From assembly GCF_000297395.2 (NCBI RefSeq), contig NZ_HF570108.1, forward strand, positions 1,086,276 to 1,150,275: DNA of 64,000 nt. Reading direction: 5' to 3'. Below are positions 28,685 to 36,442 of the stretch, piece by piece. The DNA is from Micromonospora lupini str. Lupac 08. GTDB lineage: Bacteria > Actinomycetota > Actinomycetes > Mycobacteriales > Micromonosporaceae. The position numbers and the translations under genes were made by a program. How positions within the stretch are numbered: the stretch's first letter is position 1; every line of letters starts with the position of its first letter. Under the pieces are notes generated by a model that did not search any database, was not told where the DNA came from, and worked only from the letters and a program-made list of their open reading frames with translations.

Positions 28685-29485
28685 TCAGGGCAGCGCGAAG
28701 GGCAGCGTGATTCCGTCCAACGCCCGGCCGCACGCGCAGTCCTGCTCGGCGGGCAGCGCGGCCACCGCGTCCAGCAGCACGTCCCGCAGGCGCTCGGTGT
28801 TGGCCGCGAAGACCCGGAACACCTCGTCCTGGGTCACCGACTCGCCGGCCTGCACCCCGGCGTCCAGGTCCGTGATCAATGCGATCGACGAGTAGCAGAG
28901 CGCCATCTCCCGGGCGAGCACCGCCTCCGGGTGGCCGGTCATGTTCACGACAGTTCCGCCGATCGACGCGAACCAGCGGGACTCCGCCCGGGTGGAGAAC
29001 CGCGGGCCCTCGACCACCACGACAGTCCCGCCGTCCACGGCCGTGACGTCCCGGGAGGCCGCCGCGGCGAGCAGGGCCCGCCGGCCCTGCGGGCAGTACG
29101 GGTCGGCGAACGGCACGTGCACCGCACCCTCGTCGTAGTAGGTCTGCGCCCGTCCACTGGTGCGGTCGATGAGCTGATCCGGCACCACGAACGTGCCCGG
29201 CCCCAGCTCCGGGCGCAGCCCACCGACCGCACACGGCGCCAGCACCTGGCGTACGCCGAGGGACCGCAGTGCCCACATGTTGGCCCGGTACGGGATCCGG
29301 TGCGGCGGGTACCGGTGGTCGGAACCGTGCCGGGGCAGGAACGCCACCCGCCGCCCGGCCACCTCCGCGATGGTCACCGCGTCCGAGGGCGGACCGTAAG
29401 GGGTGCCCAGCTCATGAGGGGTGCCGTCGAGGAGGGCGTACAGGCCCGACCCGCCGATCACCGCGAGGTCCGCAGTCGGTGCCAT
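28685..29485 (-). CDS. S-methyl-5'-thioadenosine phosphorylase-type nucleoside phosphorylase
   Basis: 266 aa from ATG 29485 with GGAGGG upstream. Phosphate-binding residues appear as IGGSGLY and PRHGSDHRYPPHRIPYRAN. The purine-binding NMTGHPEAVLAREM and VVEGPRFSTRAES complete the family-2 nucleoside phosphorylase signature. The family cleaves methylthioadenosine (or methylthioinosine/guanosine) to the base and methylthioribose-1-phosphate in methionine salvage. Exact purine preference is not certain from sequence. Upstream of the decarboxylase gene on the same strand, with 142 nt between. Confidence 0.85.
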   Translation of the reverse strand: MAPTADLAVIGGSGLYALLDGTPHELGTPYGPPSDAVTIAEVAGRRVAFLPRHGSDHRYPPHRIPYRANMWALRSLGVRQVLAPCAVGGLRPELGPGTFVVPDQLIDRTSGRAQTYYDEGAVHVPFADPYCPQGRRALLAAAASRDVTAVDGGTVVVVEGPRFSTRAESRWFASIGGTVVNMTGHPEAVLAREMALCYSSIALITDLDAGVQAGESVTQDEVFRVFAANTERLRDVLLDAVAALPAEQDCACGRALDGITLPFALP

Positions 29486-29658
29486 GGAGCCCTCCGTCGC
29501 AACTGTCCGATCACCCGCCGGTCAGACCTTAGCCAGCGCCGTGGACGCAGGCTATGGTGCCAGGCATGGCGTTGACAGCGCGGCTGATCCCGATGCACCG
29601 TGCGGATCCGGCGAATGACGGATCCCCGGCGCGGGCTCACGATTGACGGGTAGGTGGG

Positions 29659-30249
29659 ATGCAGGGAGAGGGCCAGGCGATCGGCGGACGAGCGATGGAG
29701 TCGATGACCGGGCGGCTGCTGGTCGCGACTCCGGCGCTCAAGGACCCGAACTTCGACCGTACGGTGGTGCTGCTGGTCGCCCACGAGCCGGGTGGCGCAC
29801 TCGGCGTGGTCCTGAACCGGGCGACCGAGGTGCCGGTCGCCGAGGTGCTGGGTGACTGGAGCGACCTGGCCCGCCACCCGGCGGTGCTCTTCGAGGGCGG
29901 CCCGGTGCAGCCCGACTCGGCGATCTGCCTGGCGCGGATGCGGCAACCGATGCGCCGGTTCAAGGGCTTCCACCAGGTCTCCGGCGCGGTCGGCACGATC
30001 GACCTCTCCGTCGACCCGGAGAAGCTGCGGGAGAGCGTCGGCGGGATCCGGGTCTTCGCCGGCTACTCCGGCTGGGGCAGCGGCCAGTTGGAGCAGGAGA
30101 TCGCCGACGGGTCCTGGTTCCTGCTGGACGCACTGCCCGGCGACGCCTTCGTCGACCGCCCGGACGACCTGTGGCCGATGGTGCTGCGCCGGCAGGGCGG
30201 CATGATGGCCGCCGTCGCCCACTTCCCGCCGGACGTGGCCCTCAACTGA
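29659..30249 (+). CDS. YqgE/AlgH family protein (UPF0301)
   Basis: 196 aa from ATG 29659 with AGGTGGG upstream; ATG 29695 (MESMTGRLLVATP) is the alternative start at which the conserved domain begins. Signature stretches are GRLLVATPALKDPNFDRTVVLL, LGVVLNRATEVPV, FEGGPVQPD and the closing GYSGWGSGQLEQEI. The family is widespread with no settled biochemical role. Followed by a tRNA gene with its own promoter. Confidence 0.9.
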   Translation: MQGEGQAIGGRAMESMTGRLLVATPALKDPNFDRTVVLLVAHEPGGALGVVLNRATEVPVAEVLGDWSDLARHPAVLFEGGPVQPDSAICLARMRQPMRRFKGFHQVSGAVGTIDLSVDPEKLRESVGGIRVFAGYSGWGSGQLEQEIADGSWFLLDALPGDAFVDRPDDLWPMVLRRQGGMMAAVAHFPPDVALN

Positions 30250-30275
30250 CCCGGCTGGGCGGGGACCCCCGCGAG

Positions 30276-30304
30276 ATGACCATGCCGGCCGGTCTGTGTA
30301 TAGT
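30276..30304 (+). promoter_or_regulatory. tRNA-Ala promoter
   Basis: ATGACC (30276-30281), 17 nt, TATAGT (30299-30304), about 33 nt before the mature tRNA. Confidence 0.65.
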
Positions 30305-30337
30305 TTCCCAGTGCCCGGGCGACCGGGACGACAGCAA

Positions 30338-30410
30338 GGGGCCGTGGCGCAGCTGGTAGCGCACCACACTGGCAGTGTGGGGGTCAGGGGTTCGAGTCCC
30401 CTCGGCTCCA
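30338..30410 (+). tRNA. tRNA-Ala (anticodon GGC)
   Basis: All arms can be drawn: acceptor GGGGCCG/CGGCTCC with the alanine identity pair G3:U70, D-arm GCGC...GCGC, anticodon stem CCACA/TGTGG around loop CTGGCAG (anticodon GGC), and T-arm GGTTCGAGTCC. Discriminator A; CCA is not encoded. 73 nt. Confidence 0.96.
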
Positions 30411-30418
30411 CCTTGCGA

Positions 30419-30456
30419 CGAACGCCCTGGCCGGGATCATCCGGCCAGGGCGTTCG
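30419..30456. terminator. Bidirectional terminator after tRNA-Ala
   Basis: Perfect 16-bp stem CGAACGCCCTGGCCGG with a GATCAT loop, followed by CCTTTT on the plus strand. It also ends the convergent secreted-protein gene. Confidence 0.9.
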
Positions 30457-30470
30457 CCTTTTCGTCGCGT

Positions 30471-31766
30471 CTACTGGCCGAAGCGCACCCGGATGTCGGA
30501 CGGGTAGGAGGTCTTCTGCCAGATCACCGAGAAGTGGCCCGTCGGGCTGGACGCGGGCTGCGCGTAGCGCCCGTCCGGGGAGAGGATCTCGGCCGTACCG
30601 AACGCGCCGTCCGACCCGATCGTCCTGGCCTGTACCCGGGTGGTCGAGAAGTCCGGGCTGGGATTGTTCCACGTGACCAGGCCATCCCCGTCGTCGTCCA
30701 GGGTGACCTTCGGCCAGTCGCCGACACCGAGCCTGGTGACCGTGCCGAGGGCACCGGCGCTGGAGAGCGTACGACCGAACACCTGGGTGCCCTCCGGGGT
30801 CCAACGGCCCCAGGTCAGCACCGCGTCGCCGTCGAGGTCACCGGCGAGTTCGTCGAACAGGGTCAGCTCGTGGGCGGCCGGCGACACGGCGATGACGCTG
30901 CCCAGCGTGTCGGTGTGGCTGTACTGCCGCACCCGCAGGCGAGACGGCGTCCCCGCCTTCGACCACCGGTAGCTGATCACCGCGTCCCCGTCCCGGTCGA
31001 GGGCGACCGACGCGCCGCCGTACCTGACGTCGGTGGCGGCCCCGGCGATGGTGCGCGGAGCGGAGAGCTGGCCCTGGCGGACCCGCCGAGCGACGACCCG
31101 CTGGTAGTCCTCCGACCAGACGACGAGGGCGGTTCCGTCGCGGTCGATCGCAAGGACGGGATCCTCGCCCACGCCGAGGGTCAGCTCCGGGCCGAGCGAG
31201 CTGTCCGCGCCGAAGTAGCGGGCCTTGGTGGTGAACCCGCCGTCGCGGATCTCCGTCCAGATGACCAGGGCCTGACCCGTGGGGTCCACCGCAACGGCCG
31301 GACTGATCGCGGTCCAGGTGGCAATCGTCTGGAGCGGGCCCGGTTCGCCAGTGGCGGACATCCGGCGGCCCACCACGAGGCCGTCCTGCTTCCAGACGAC
31401 GGCGGAGTCGCCGTCGTCGTCGGAGGCGACCTTGGGCCAGGACGCCGAGTCGCCGAGCGGCGAGAGGGTCTGGATCGGGCCCCACACGCCGTCGGCGGAG
31501 ACGGTCTGCGCCTTGACCTGGTCGTAGCAGCTGCTCGCGCTGCTGTCGCAGCCCGCCCAGGCGAGCAGCGAGTCACCGTCCCTGTCGACCGCCACGAAGG
31601 GCTGGTCCTGCCCGCTCCAGCCGGCCTCGGACACCACCTGCTCCGGCGTCCACGTGGCGGCCCGGGCGGGCGTCGGAACGGTGGCCAGCACCGCCAACGC
31701 GCCGACCGCACCGGCCACGAGCCTCCGCGTACGCCGTCCCGCCGTAGACCTGTCTTCTCCGCGCAC
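30471..31766 (-). CDS. Secreted protein with seven DxDG-type repeats (putative beta-propeller)
   Basis: 431 aa from GTG 31766, chosen for its GAGGGGGG ribosome site; an upstream ATG frame lacks one. A Sec-type signal peptide (RRTRRL, hydrophobic core, PARAATW) predicts export. The mature part holds seven repeats of the form hxxDxDGxAhhxW, e.g. VAVDRDGDSLLAW, VASDDDGDSAVVW, LAIDRDGTALVVW, VTLDDDGDGLVTW, spaced 45-60 residues. This suggests a seven-bladed propeller with calcium-type acidic loops. No catalytic motif is seen. It stands alone and converges on the tRNA terminator. Confidence 0.75.
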   Translation of the reverse strand: MRGEDRSTAGRRTRRLVAGAVGALAVLATVPTPARAATWTPEQVVSEAGWSGQDQPFVAVDRDGDSLLAWAGCDSSASSCYDQVKAQTVSADGVWGPIQTLSPLGDSASWPKVASDDDGDSAVVWKQDGLVVGRRMSATGEPGPLQTIATWTAISPAVAVDPTGQALVIWTEIRDGGFTTKARYFGADSSLGPELTLGVGEDPVLAIDRDGTALVVWSEDYQRVVARRVRQGQLSAPRTIAGAATDVRYGGASVALDRDGDAVISYRWSKAGTPSRLRVRQYSHTDTLGSVIAVSPAAHELTLFDELAGDLDGDAVLTWGRWTPEGTQVFGRTLSSAGALGTVTRLGVGDWPKVTLDDDGDGLVTWNNPSPDFSTTRVQARTIGSDGAFGTAEILSPDGRYAQPASSPTGHFSVIWQKTSYPSDIRVRFGQ

Positions 31767-31954
31767 CGTCGCCCCCCTCGATCGATGAACATGCTCAGTC
31801 CAGGGCATGATGCCATCGAGCAAGCCGTACCGCTCGCCGGTCAGACCGAGGCGCTGGGCCGGCGCGGCCCATCGCGACCACCGGGCTCCGTCGACGGGCT
31901 CGCGCCGAGATTCGGCAGTTTTTCCACCGGCGCGGTAAATGAATCAGGGCCCTG

Positions 31955-32452
31955 ATGCGTGTGCCAGGTGTGGAGCAAGAGCGGAAGGAATTCGCGGACT
32001 TCTATCAGCGCTGCCGGGACAACTGCCTGCGTGCCGTACTGGCCGCGACGGGTGATCGTGCGCTGGCGGAGGACCTGGTCGCTGAGGCGTTCGCGCGGGC
32101 CTGGGCGTCCTGGCGGAAGGTGAGCCGGCATCCGGCACCGGCGGCGTGGGTGGTGCGCACCGCCCTCAACGTCCGGGTGTCCTGGTGGCGGCGGCGCCGG
32201 CGCGAGATCGCCCTCGACGGACACGACCTGCCTCGGCTCGACGACGACGTTCGCGATGTCGACCAGGCGATGCTCGCCGCCATTCGCCGGCTGCCGAAAC
32301 GGCAACGTGAGGTGATCGTGCTGCGGGTCTGGCTCGACCTGGACACCAACACCGTCGCCGATGAACTGGGCATCTCACCGCGGACCGTAGCCGTCCATCT
32401 GTCTCGTGCCACAGCGGCCCTGCGGGCGCAATTCGTGCCCGTCACCAGTTAG
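31955..32452 (+). CDS. ECF-type RNA polymerase sigma factor
   Basis: 165 aa from ATG 31955; GTG 31970 (VEQERKEFADFYQ) is a reasonable alternative. Sigma region 2 is seen as LRAVLAATGDRALAEDLVAEAFARAWASWRKV split over two helices, with a basic patch SWWRRRRRE. Region 4 is LPKRQREVIVLRVWLDLDTNTVADELGISPRTVAVHLSRA. Layout and size match SigE/SigM-like ECF factors. The next gene, 8 nt downstream, encodes a single-pass membrane protein that could be its anti-sigma partner. Confidence 0.9.
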   Translation: MRVPGVEQERKEFADFYQRCRDNCLRAVLAATGDRALAEDLVAEAFARAWASWRKVSRHPAPAAWVVRTALNVRVSWWRRRRREIALDGHDLPRLDDDVRDVDQAMLAAIRRLPKRQREVIVLRVWLDLDTNTVADELGISPRTVAVHLSRATAALRAQFVPVTS

Positions 32453-32460
32453 GAATCGAA

Positions 32461-33105
32461 ATGGATGAGGATGAGGTGTTGAACGCGATGAGAAGGACCC
32501 TTTCCGACGTGCGGATGGACCGGCCGGTCGAGGCGATCGAGGAGCGCGGCCGCGCGCGCCGGCGTCACCGCGGCGTGCTCGGTGTGGTCGCCGGTGGCGG
32601 ACTCGCCGCCGTGGCCGCCCTCGCCCTGGCTCTGCCCATCGGCGCCGGCCCCTCCGGCTCGACCCCGACCGGCGGCGCGGCGGCGCCCGCCGCGGAACAG
32701 GCGGCACCCGCCATGGAACCCGCGGCGTTCTCGGTGGCCAAGCTGGCCGACGGGTCGGTGCAGCTACGCCTGAAGTCCAAGCAGGTGATCAACCCCGAGG
32801 CACTGGAGAAGGCGCTTGCCGACGCGGGCGTTCCGACAGTCGTCAAGGCCGGTGTCCTGTGCACGCCGGAGGGCAAGGAGCTGCCCCAGATCAAGGACGT
32901 CCTGACGTTCGACCCGATCGACGGGGCCAACGAGGACGGCGTGTACGGCGATTCGGAGTGGGTGATCGCGCCGGCGAAGATGCCGAAGGGCAGCATTCTG
33001 CACTTCAGCGTCTTCCCGGTGCACAAGGGCCAGGGCTACGCGAAGGTGGCCTGGGCCCTGGTGCCGAAGGGCGCCCCGATGAACTGCCGGTCCGTCGTGA
33101 GCTGA
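32461..33105 (+). CDS. Single-pass membrane protein, possible sigma-factor partner
   Basis: 214 aa from ATG 32461, 8 nt after the sigma-factor stop. A cytoplasmic, charged N-terminus of ~38 residues (MDEDEVLNAMRRTLSDVRMDRP) precedes one transmembrane helix (~39-60), a Pro/Ala-rich linker and an extracytoplasmic domain with two Cys (AGVLCTPEG, PMNCRS). The topology fits an ECF anti-sigma factor, but the zinc anti-sigma HXXXCXXC motif is absent. The role is inferred from operon position only. Confidence 0.6.
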   Translation: MDEDEVLNAMRRTLSDVRMDRPVEAIEERGRARRRHRGVLGVVAGGGLAAVAALALALPIGAGPSGSTPTGGAAAPAAEQAAPAMEPAAFSVAKLADGSVQLRLKSKQVINPEALEKALADAGVPTVVKAGVLCTPEGKELPQIKDVLTFDPIDGANEDGVYGDSEWVIAPAKMPKGSILHFSVFPVHKGQGYAKVAWALVPKGAPMNCRSVVS

Positions 33106-33129
33106 CCCGGGGAGCCGGTCCGTTACGCG

Positions 33130-33172
33130 CGAGAACGCCCCGACCGGAAACCTCCCGGTCGGGGCGTTCTCG
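33130..33172. terminator. Bidirectional terminator
   Basis: Perfect 18-bp stem CGAGAACGCCCCGACCGG with a 7-nt loop between the convergent sigma operon and the L36 gene. Confidence 0.9.
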
Positions 33173-33197
33173 ACTGTATGTCCGGTGCGGGCCGGAA

Positions 33198-33320
33198 TCA
33201 GCCCTGGCGGCTCTTCCACTGCGGGTTCGCGCGGTTCACCACGACCACCCGGCCGCGACGACGGACCACCACCGAACCCGGCTTCTGCTTCAGCGCACGC
33301 AACGAGCTACGTACCTTCAT
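33198..33320 (-). CDS. rpmJ: Ribosomal protein bL36, cysteine-free (C-minus) paralog
   Basis: 40 aa, too short for usual ORF calls. ATG 33320 has GAGGAGG seven bases upstream. The protein reads [16 protein letters not shown] then [17 protein letters not shown] and ends QWKSRQG. It matches bL36 of the zinc-independent type B: the CXXC...CXXXH zinc ligands are absent and a C-terminal extension is present. Such paralogs replace zinc-binding L36 when zinc is scarce. It is monocistronic, lacks its usual zinc-responsive neighbours (L28, L33, S14, S18 paralogs), and I see no clear Zur box. Confidence 0.93.
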   Translation of the reverse strand: MKVRSSLRALKQKPGSVVVRRRGRVVVVNRANPQWKSRQG

Positions 33321-33459
33321 GTCTGCCTCCTCGGCCTGGGGGTCTGGCCTGAAATCCGTACCGCCTATCGAAACGCCGAGGCCCCCCGGGCGATTCCCGG
33401 GTCCCGGCGGTCGAACCTTTGGCGCCCCGCGTCCGTACCACTGCGCGGGAGGTCAAGCC

Positions 33460-34368
33460 ATGAGCGTGCGTCGAGTGCTCGCCGCCGTGCTGGTCGCCGT
33501 GGCGGCCGCACCGCTGGGCGCGGTGCCCGCCTGGGCGCACGGCGCCCCCACCGACCCGATCAGCCGGGCGGCGGCCTGCGGGCCCGAGGGCCGGCACGCG
33601 GCCGGTGCGGCCTGCCGGGCGGCGGTGGCGGCGGGCGCGGCGGTCCGGGAATGGGACAACGTACGCGTCGCGGCCATCAACGGTCGGGACCGGGAACGCA
33701 TCCCGGACGGCGAGTTGTGCAGCGGTGGGCTGTCCGCGTACCGGGGGCTCGACCTGCCCCGCACCGACTGGCCGAGCACCGAGTTGACCCCGGGCGCGAC
33801 GTTCACCTTCCGCTACCGGACGACAATCGAGCACCGGGGCACCTTCCGGCTCTACGTCACCAGGCCCGACTACGACCCCCGAAAGAAGCTGACCTGGGCT
33901 GATCTGGAGTCGCGTCCGTTTCTGACCCGGACCGACCCGCCGGTGCGCGGTGGGGCGTACCAGTTGGCGGGGCGGCTGCCGGCGGACCGCAGACGGCACC
34001 TGATCTACACGATCTGGCAGAACTCGAACACCCCGGACACCTACTACTCCTGCTCGGATGTGGTGTTCCGGAAGGCGCGAGACGGCGCGACGAAGAGCGC
34101 CACGAAGGCAGCGCCGGCTGCTCCGCGTACCGCCGCGGGCAAGCCCGCCGCCACCGAGCCGGCGGCGGTGAAGGCGGCGGCCGACCCGGGCGTGCCGGTG
34201 GCGTCGGTGACCGACCTCGGCGCGCGGTGGCCGGTGCTGGCCGGAGCCGCGGTCGTGCTTGTCCTGGCGCTTGTCGGCGTGGGCCGGCGACGACGTGGCG
34301 CGGCAGCGCCGGTGGGACGGCAGTGCGAGGTCCGCAACCACCGGGCCGGGCGGCGCCGGATCTGGTGA
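33460..34368 (+). CDS. Membrane-anchored AA10 lytic polysaccharide monooxygenase
   Basis: 302 aa from ATG 33460 with GGGAGG upstream. The signal peptide is cut before His27 (AVPAWA^HGAP), giving the N-terminal copper-ligand His. The second brace His is in TIEHRGTFRLYVTRPDYDP. AA10 core features continue to TIWQNSNTPDTYYSCSDVVF. The enzyme oxidatively cleaves chitin or cellulose. An Ala/Lys/Pro linker, a transmembrane helix and an Arg-rich end follow, so it appears membrane-tethered rather than released; there is no carbohydrate-binding module. Confidence 0.9.
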   Translation: MSVRRVLAAVLVAVAAAPLGAVPAWAHGAPTDPISRAAACGPEGRHAAGAACRAAVAAGAAVREWDNVRVAAINGRDRERIPDGELCSGGLSAYRGLDLPRTDWPSTELTPGATFTFRYRTTIEHRGTFRLYVTRPDYDPRKKLTWADLESRPFLTRTDPPVRGGAYQLAGRLPADRRRHLIYTIWQNSNTPDTYYSCSDVVFRKARDGATKSATKAAPAAPRTAAGKPAATEPAAVKAAADPGVPVASVTDLGARWPVLAGAAVVLVLALVGVGRRRRGAAAPVGRQCEVRNHRAGRRRIW

Positions 34369-34395
34369 CCCGGGCGCCGCGCGACCCGGCGGCGC

Positions 34396-35385
34396 TCAGC
34401 CCAGCAGCCGGTCGATCTCGGCCAGTTCCTCGGCGGTGAAGTCGAGGTTGCCCACGGCGGCGATGTTGGTCTCCAACTGCTCGACGCTGCTCGCCCCGAT
34501 GATGAGGCTTGTCATCCGCGGGTCGCGCAGCGCCCAGGCCAGCGCGAGCTGGGCCAGGGACTGGCCGCGCCGCTCGGCGACCGCGCCGAGCCCTCGGATG
34601 GTGGCCATCTTCTCGTCGCTGAGGTCGCTCTCGTTGAGGAAGACGCTCGTGCGCACCCGCGAGTCGGCCGGGATGCCGCCCAGGTAGCGGTCGGTCAGCA
34701 GACCCTGGGCCAGCGGGCTGTACGCGATGCAGCCGGCCCCGACCTGCTCCAACGTGTCGAGCAGGCCGTCGGACTCGGTCCAGCGGTTGAGCATCGAGTA
34801 CGACGGCTGGTTGATCAGCAGTGGCGTGCCCAGCTCGCGCAGGATCGCGGCGGCCCGCGTGGTCTGCTCCGAGTTGTAGTTCGAGATGCCCACGTAGAGC
34901 GCCTTGCCGGAGCGGACGATCGCGTCCAGCGCCCCCATCGTCTCCTCGAGCGGAGTGTCCGGGTCGAAGCGGTGCGAGTAGAAGATGTCGACGTAGTCCA
35001 GGCCCATCCGGCCCAGCGACTGGTCCAGCGACGAGATCAGGTTCTTGCGCGAGCCCCACTCGCCGTACGGGCCGGGCCACATCAGGTAGCCGGCCTTGCT
35101 GGAGATGACCAGCTCGTCCCGGTACGGCTTGAGGTCCGTGGCGAGCAGCCGGCCGAAGTTCTCCTCCGCCGCGCCCGGCGGGGGGCCGTAGTTGTTCGCC
35201 AGGTCGAAGTGGGTGACGCCCAGGTCGAAGGCGCGCCGGACGATGTCGCGCTGCCTGTCGAACGGGCGGTCCGGGCCGAAGTTGTGCCAGAGCCCGAGGG
35301 AGACGACGGGCAGTCGCAGGCCACTGCGTCCGCTGCGCCGGTAGGTCATGGTGTCGTAGCGGTCATCCGGGGCGAGGTAAGTCAC
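34396..35385 (-). CDS. Aldo/keto reductase (YghZ/GAP-reductase-like)
   Basis: 329 aa if started at GTG 35385, which lies 7 nt after a TAGGCT hexamer; ATG 35391 is the alternative. It has a TIM-barrel AKR with DLANNYGPPPGAAEENFG, catalytic Tyr in that segment, Lys in ISSKAGYLMWPGPYGEWGS, and NADP-binding end IIGASSVEQLETN. The GPYG insertion is typical of the L-glyceraldehyde-3-phosphate reductase (YghZ) group, which detoxifies methylglyoxal and aldehydes. It is divergent from a second AKR; their predicted promoters share a 76-nt gap. Confidence 0.88.
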   Translation of the reverse strand: MTYLAPDDRYDTMTYRRSGRSGLRLPVVSLGLWHNFGPDRPFDRQRDIVRRAFDLGVTHFDLANNYGPPPGAAEENFGRLLATDLKPYRDELVISSKAGYLMWPGPYGEWGSRKNLISSLDQSLGRMGLDYVDIFYSHRFDPDTPLEETMGALDAIVRSGKALYVGISNYNSEQTTRAAAILRELGTPLLINQPSYSMLNRWTESDGLLDTLEQVGAGCIAYSPLAQGLLTDRYLGGIPADSRVRTSVFLNESDLSDEKMATIRGLGAVAERRGQSLAQLALAWALRDPRMTSLIIGASSVEQLETNIAAVGNLDFTAEELAEIDRLLG

Positions 35386-35448
35386 GATCATGAGCCTAGC
35401 CGCGGCCCGTGGTGCACGGGATCGGGCGTGGAAACCAGGACAACGGGG

Positions 35449-35454
35449 TAGTTT
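35449..35454 (+). promoter_or_regulatory. -10 for a leaderless aldo/keto reductase
   Basis: TAGTTT followed by 7 nt and ATG 35462, with no ribosome site. The opposite strand has TAGGCT (35398-35393) 7 nt before GTG 35385, so both divergent AKR genes look leaderless. Confidence 0.5.
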
Positions 35455-35461
35455 CGAGGCC

Positions 35462-36442
35462 ATGCGGTTCATCGCCCTCGACACCCCCAAACCGCTCTCC
35501 AAGATCGGCCTCGGCACCTGGCAGTTCGGCTCCCGCGAGTGGGGCTACGGCCCCGACTTCGACGAGCGGGCCGCGCAGATCGTCCGGCGGGCCGTCGAGC
35601 TGGGCGTGACGGTCTTCGACACCGCGGAGATCTACGGGTTCGGGCGCAGCGAGCGGATCCTCGGCGCGGCGCTCGGCGACGATCGGCCCAAGGTCGTGGT
35701 CGCCAGCAAGATCTTCCCCGTGCTGCCGGTGGCGGCGGTGGTGCAGCAGCGGGCGGTCGCGTCGGCGGCCCGCCTCGGCGTCACGAGCATCGACCTCTAC
35801 CAGGTGCACCAGCCCAACCCGCTCGTCGCCGACCACACCACGATGCGCGGCATGCGGGCCCTGCAGGACGTCGGGCTGGTCGGCGAGGTCGGCGTGAGCA
35901 ACTACGGGCTGCGTCGCTGGCAGGTCGCCGAGGCCGCCCTCGGCCGGCGGGTCCTCAGCAACCAGGTCCGCTACAGCATGCTTGACCGCGCGCCCGAGCA
36001 GGACCTGCTGCCGTACGCGCGGCAGAACGGCCGGGTCGTCATCGCGTACAGCCCGTTGGCGCAGGGCTTCCTGTCCGGCCGGTACGACGCGGGAAACCCG
36101 CCGACCGGCGCGGTCCGGCGCGCCAACCCGTACTTCCTGCCGGAGAACCTGGAACGGGGCACCGTCCTCATCGACACGCTGCGCGAGGTCGCCGAGGCGC
36201 ACGACGCCACCCCGAGCCAGATCGCGCTGGCGTACCTGCTGCACCACCCCAACGTGCTTGCCATTCCCGGCGCGTCAAGCGTGGAGCAGATGGAACGCAA
36301 CGCCGCGGCGGCCGAGATCGACCTCGCCGACGACGAGTACGCGGCGCTGGCCGAGGCGGCCAAGCGGTTCCGCCCGGTCACCGGGCTCGCCGCGCTGCCC
36401 CGGATGCTGCGCGCCCGGATCGCCGGCCCGACGGAGAAATGA
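35462..36442 (+). CDS. Aldo/keto reductase, second type
   Basis: 326 aa from ATG 35462. AKR features: LGLGTWQFG-type start (IGLGTWQFGS), FDTAEIYGFGRSERILG with the catalytic Tyr, VVASKIFPVLP with the Lys, YQVHQPN with the His, and AIPGASSVEQMERN for NADP. It differs in its core from the divergent neighbour and is not a recent duplicate. Substrate unknown; likely oxidoreduction of aldehydes or sugars. The stop overlaps the ATG of the hemerythrin gene (ATGA), so the two are cotranslated. Confidence 0.88.
   Translation: MRFIALDTPKPLSKIGLGTWQFGSREWGYGPDFDERAAQIVRRAVELGVTVFDTAEIYGFGRSERILGAALGDDRPKVVVASKIFPVLPVAAVVQQRAVASAARLGVTSIDLYQVHQPNPLVADHTTMRGMRALQDVGLVGEVGVSNYGLRRWQVAEAALGRRVLSNQVRYSMLDRAPEQDLLPYARQNGRVVIAYSPLAQGFLSGRYDAGNPPTGAVRRANPYFLPENLERGTVLIDTLREVAEAHDATPSQIALAYLLHHPNVLAIPGASSVEQMERNAAAAEIDLADDEYAALAEAAKRFRPVTGLAALPRMLRARIAGPTEK

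Noticed and set aside
30338..30410. tRNA-Ala as an integration site of a genomic island
   Set aside because: No integrase lies nearby and I could not see a second copy of the tRNA 3' end in the window.
33198..33320. Zur box upstream of L36
   Set aside because: No TGAAAATNATTTTCA-like AT-rich palindrome is present within 130 nt upstream.
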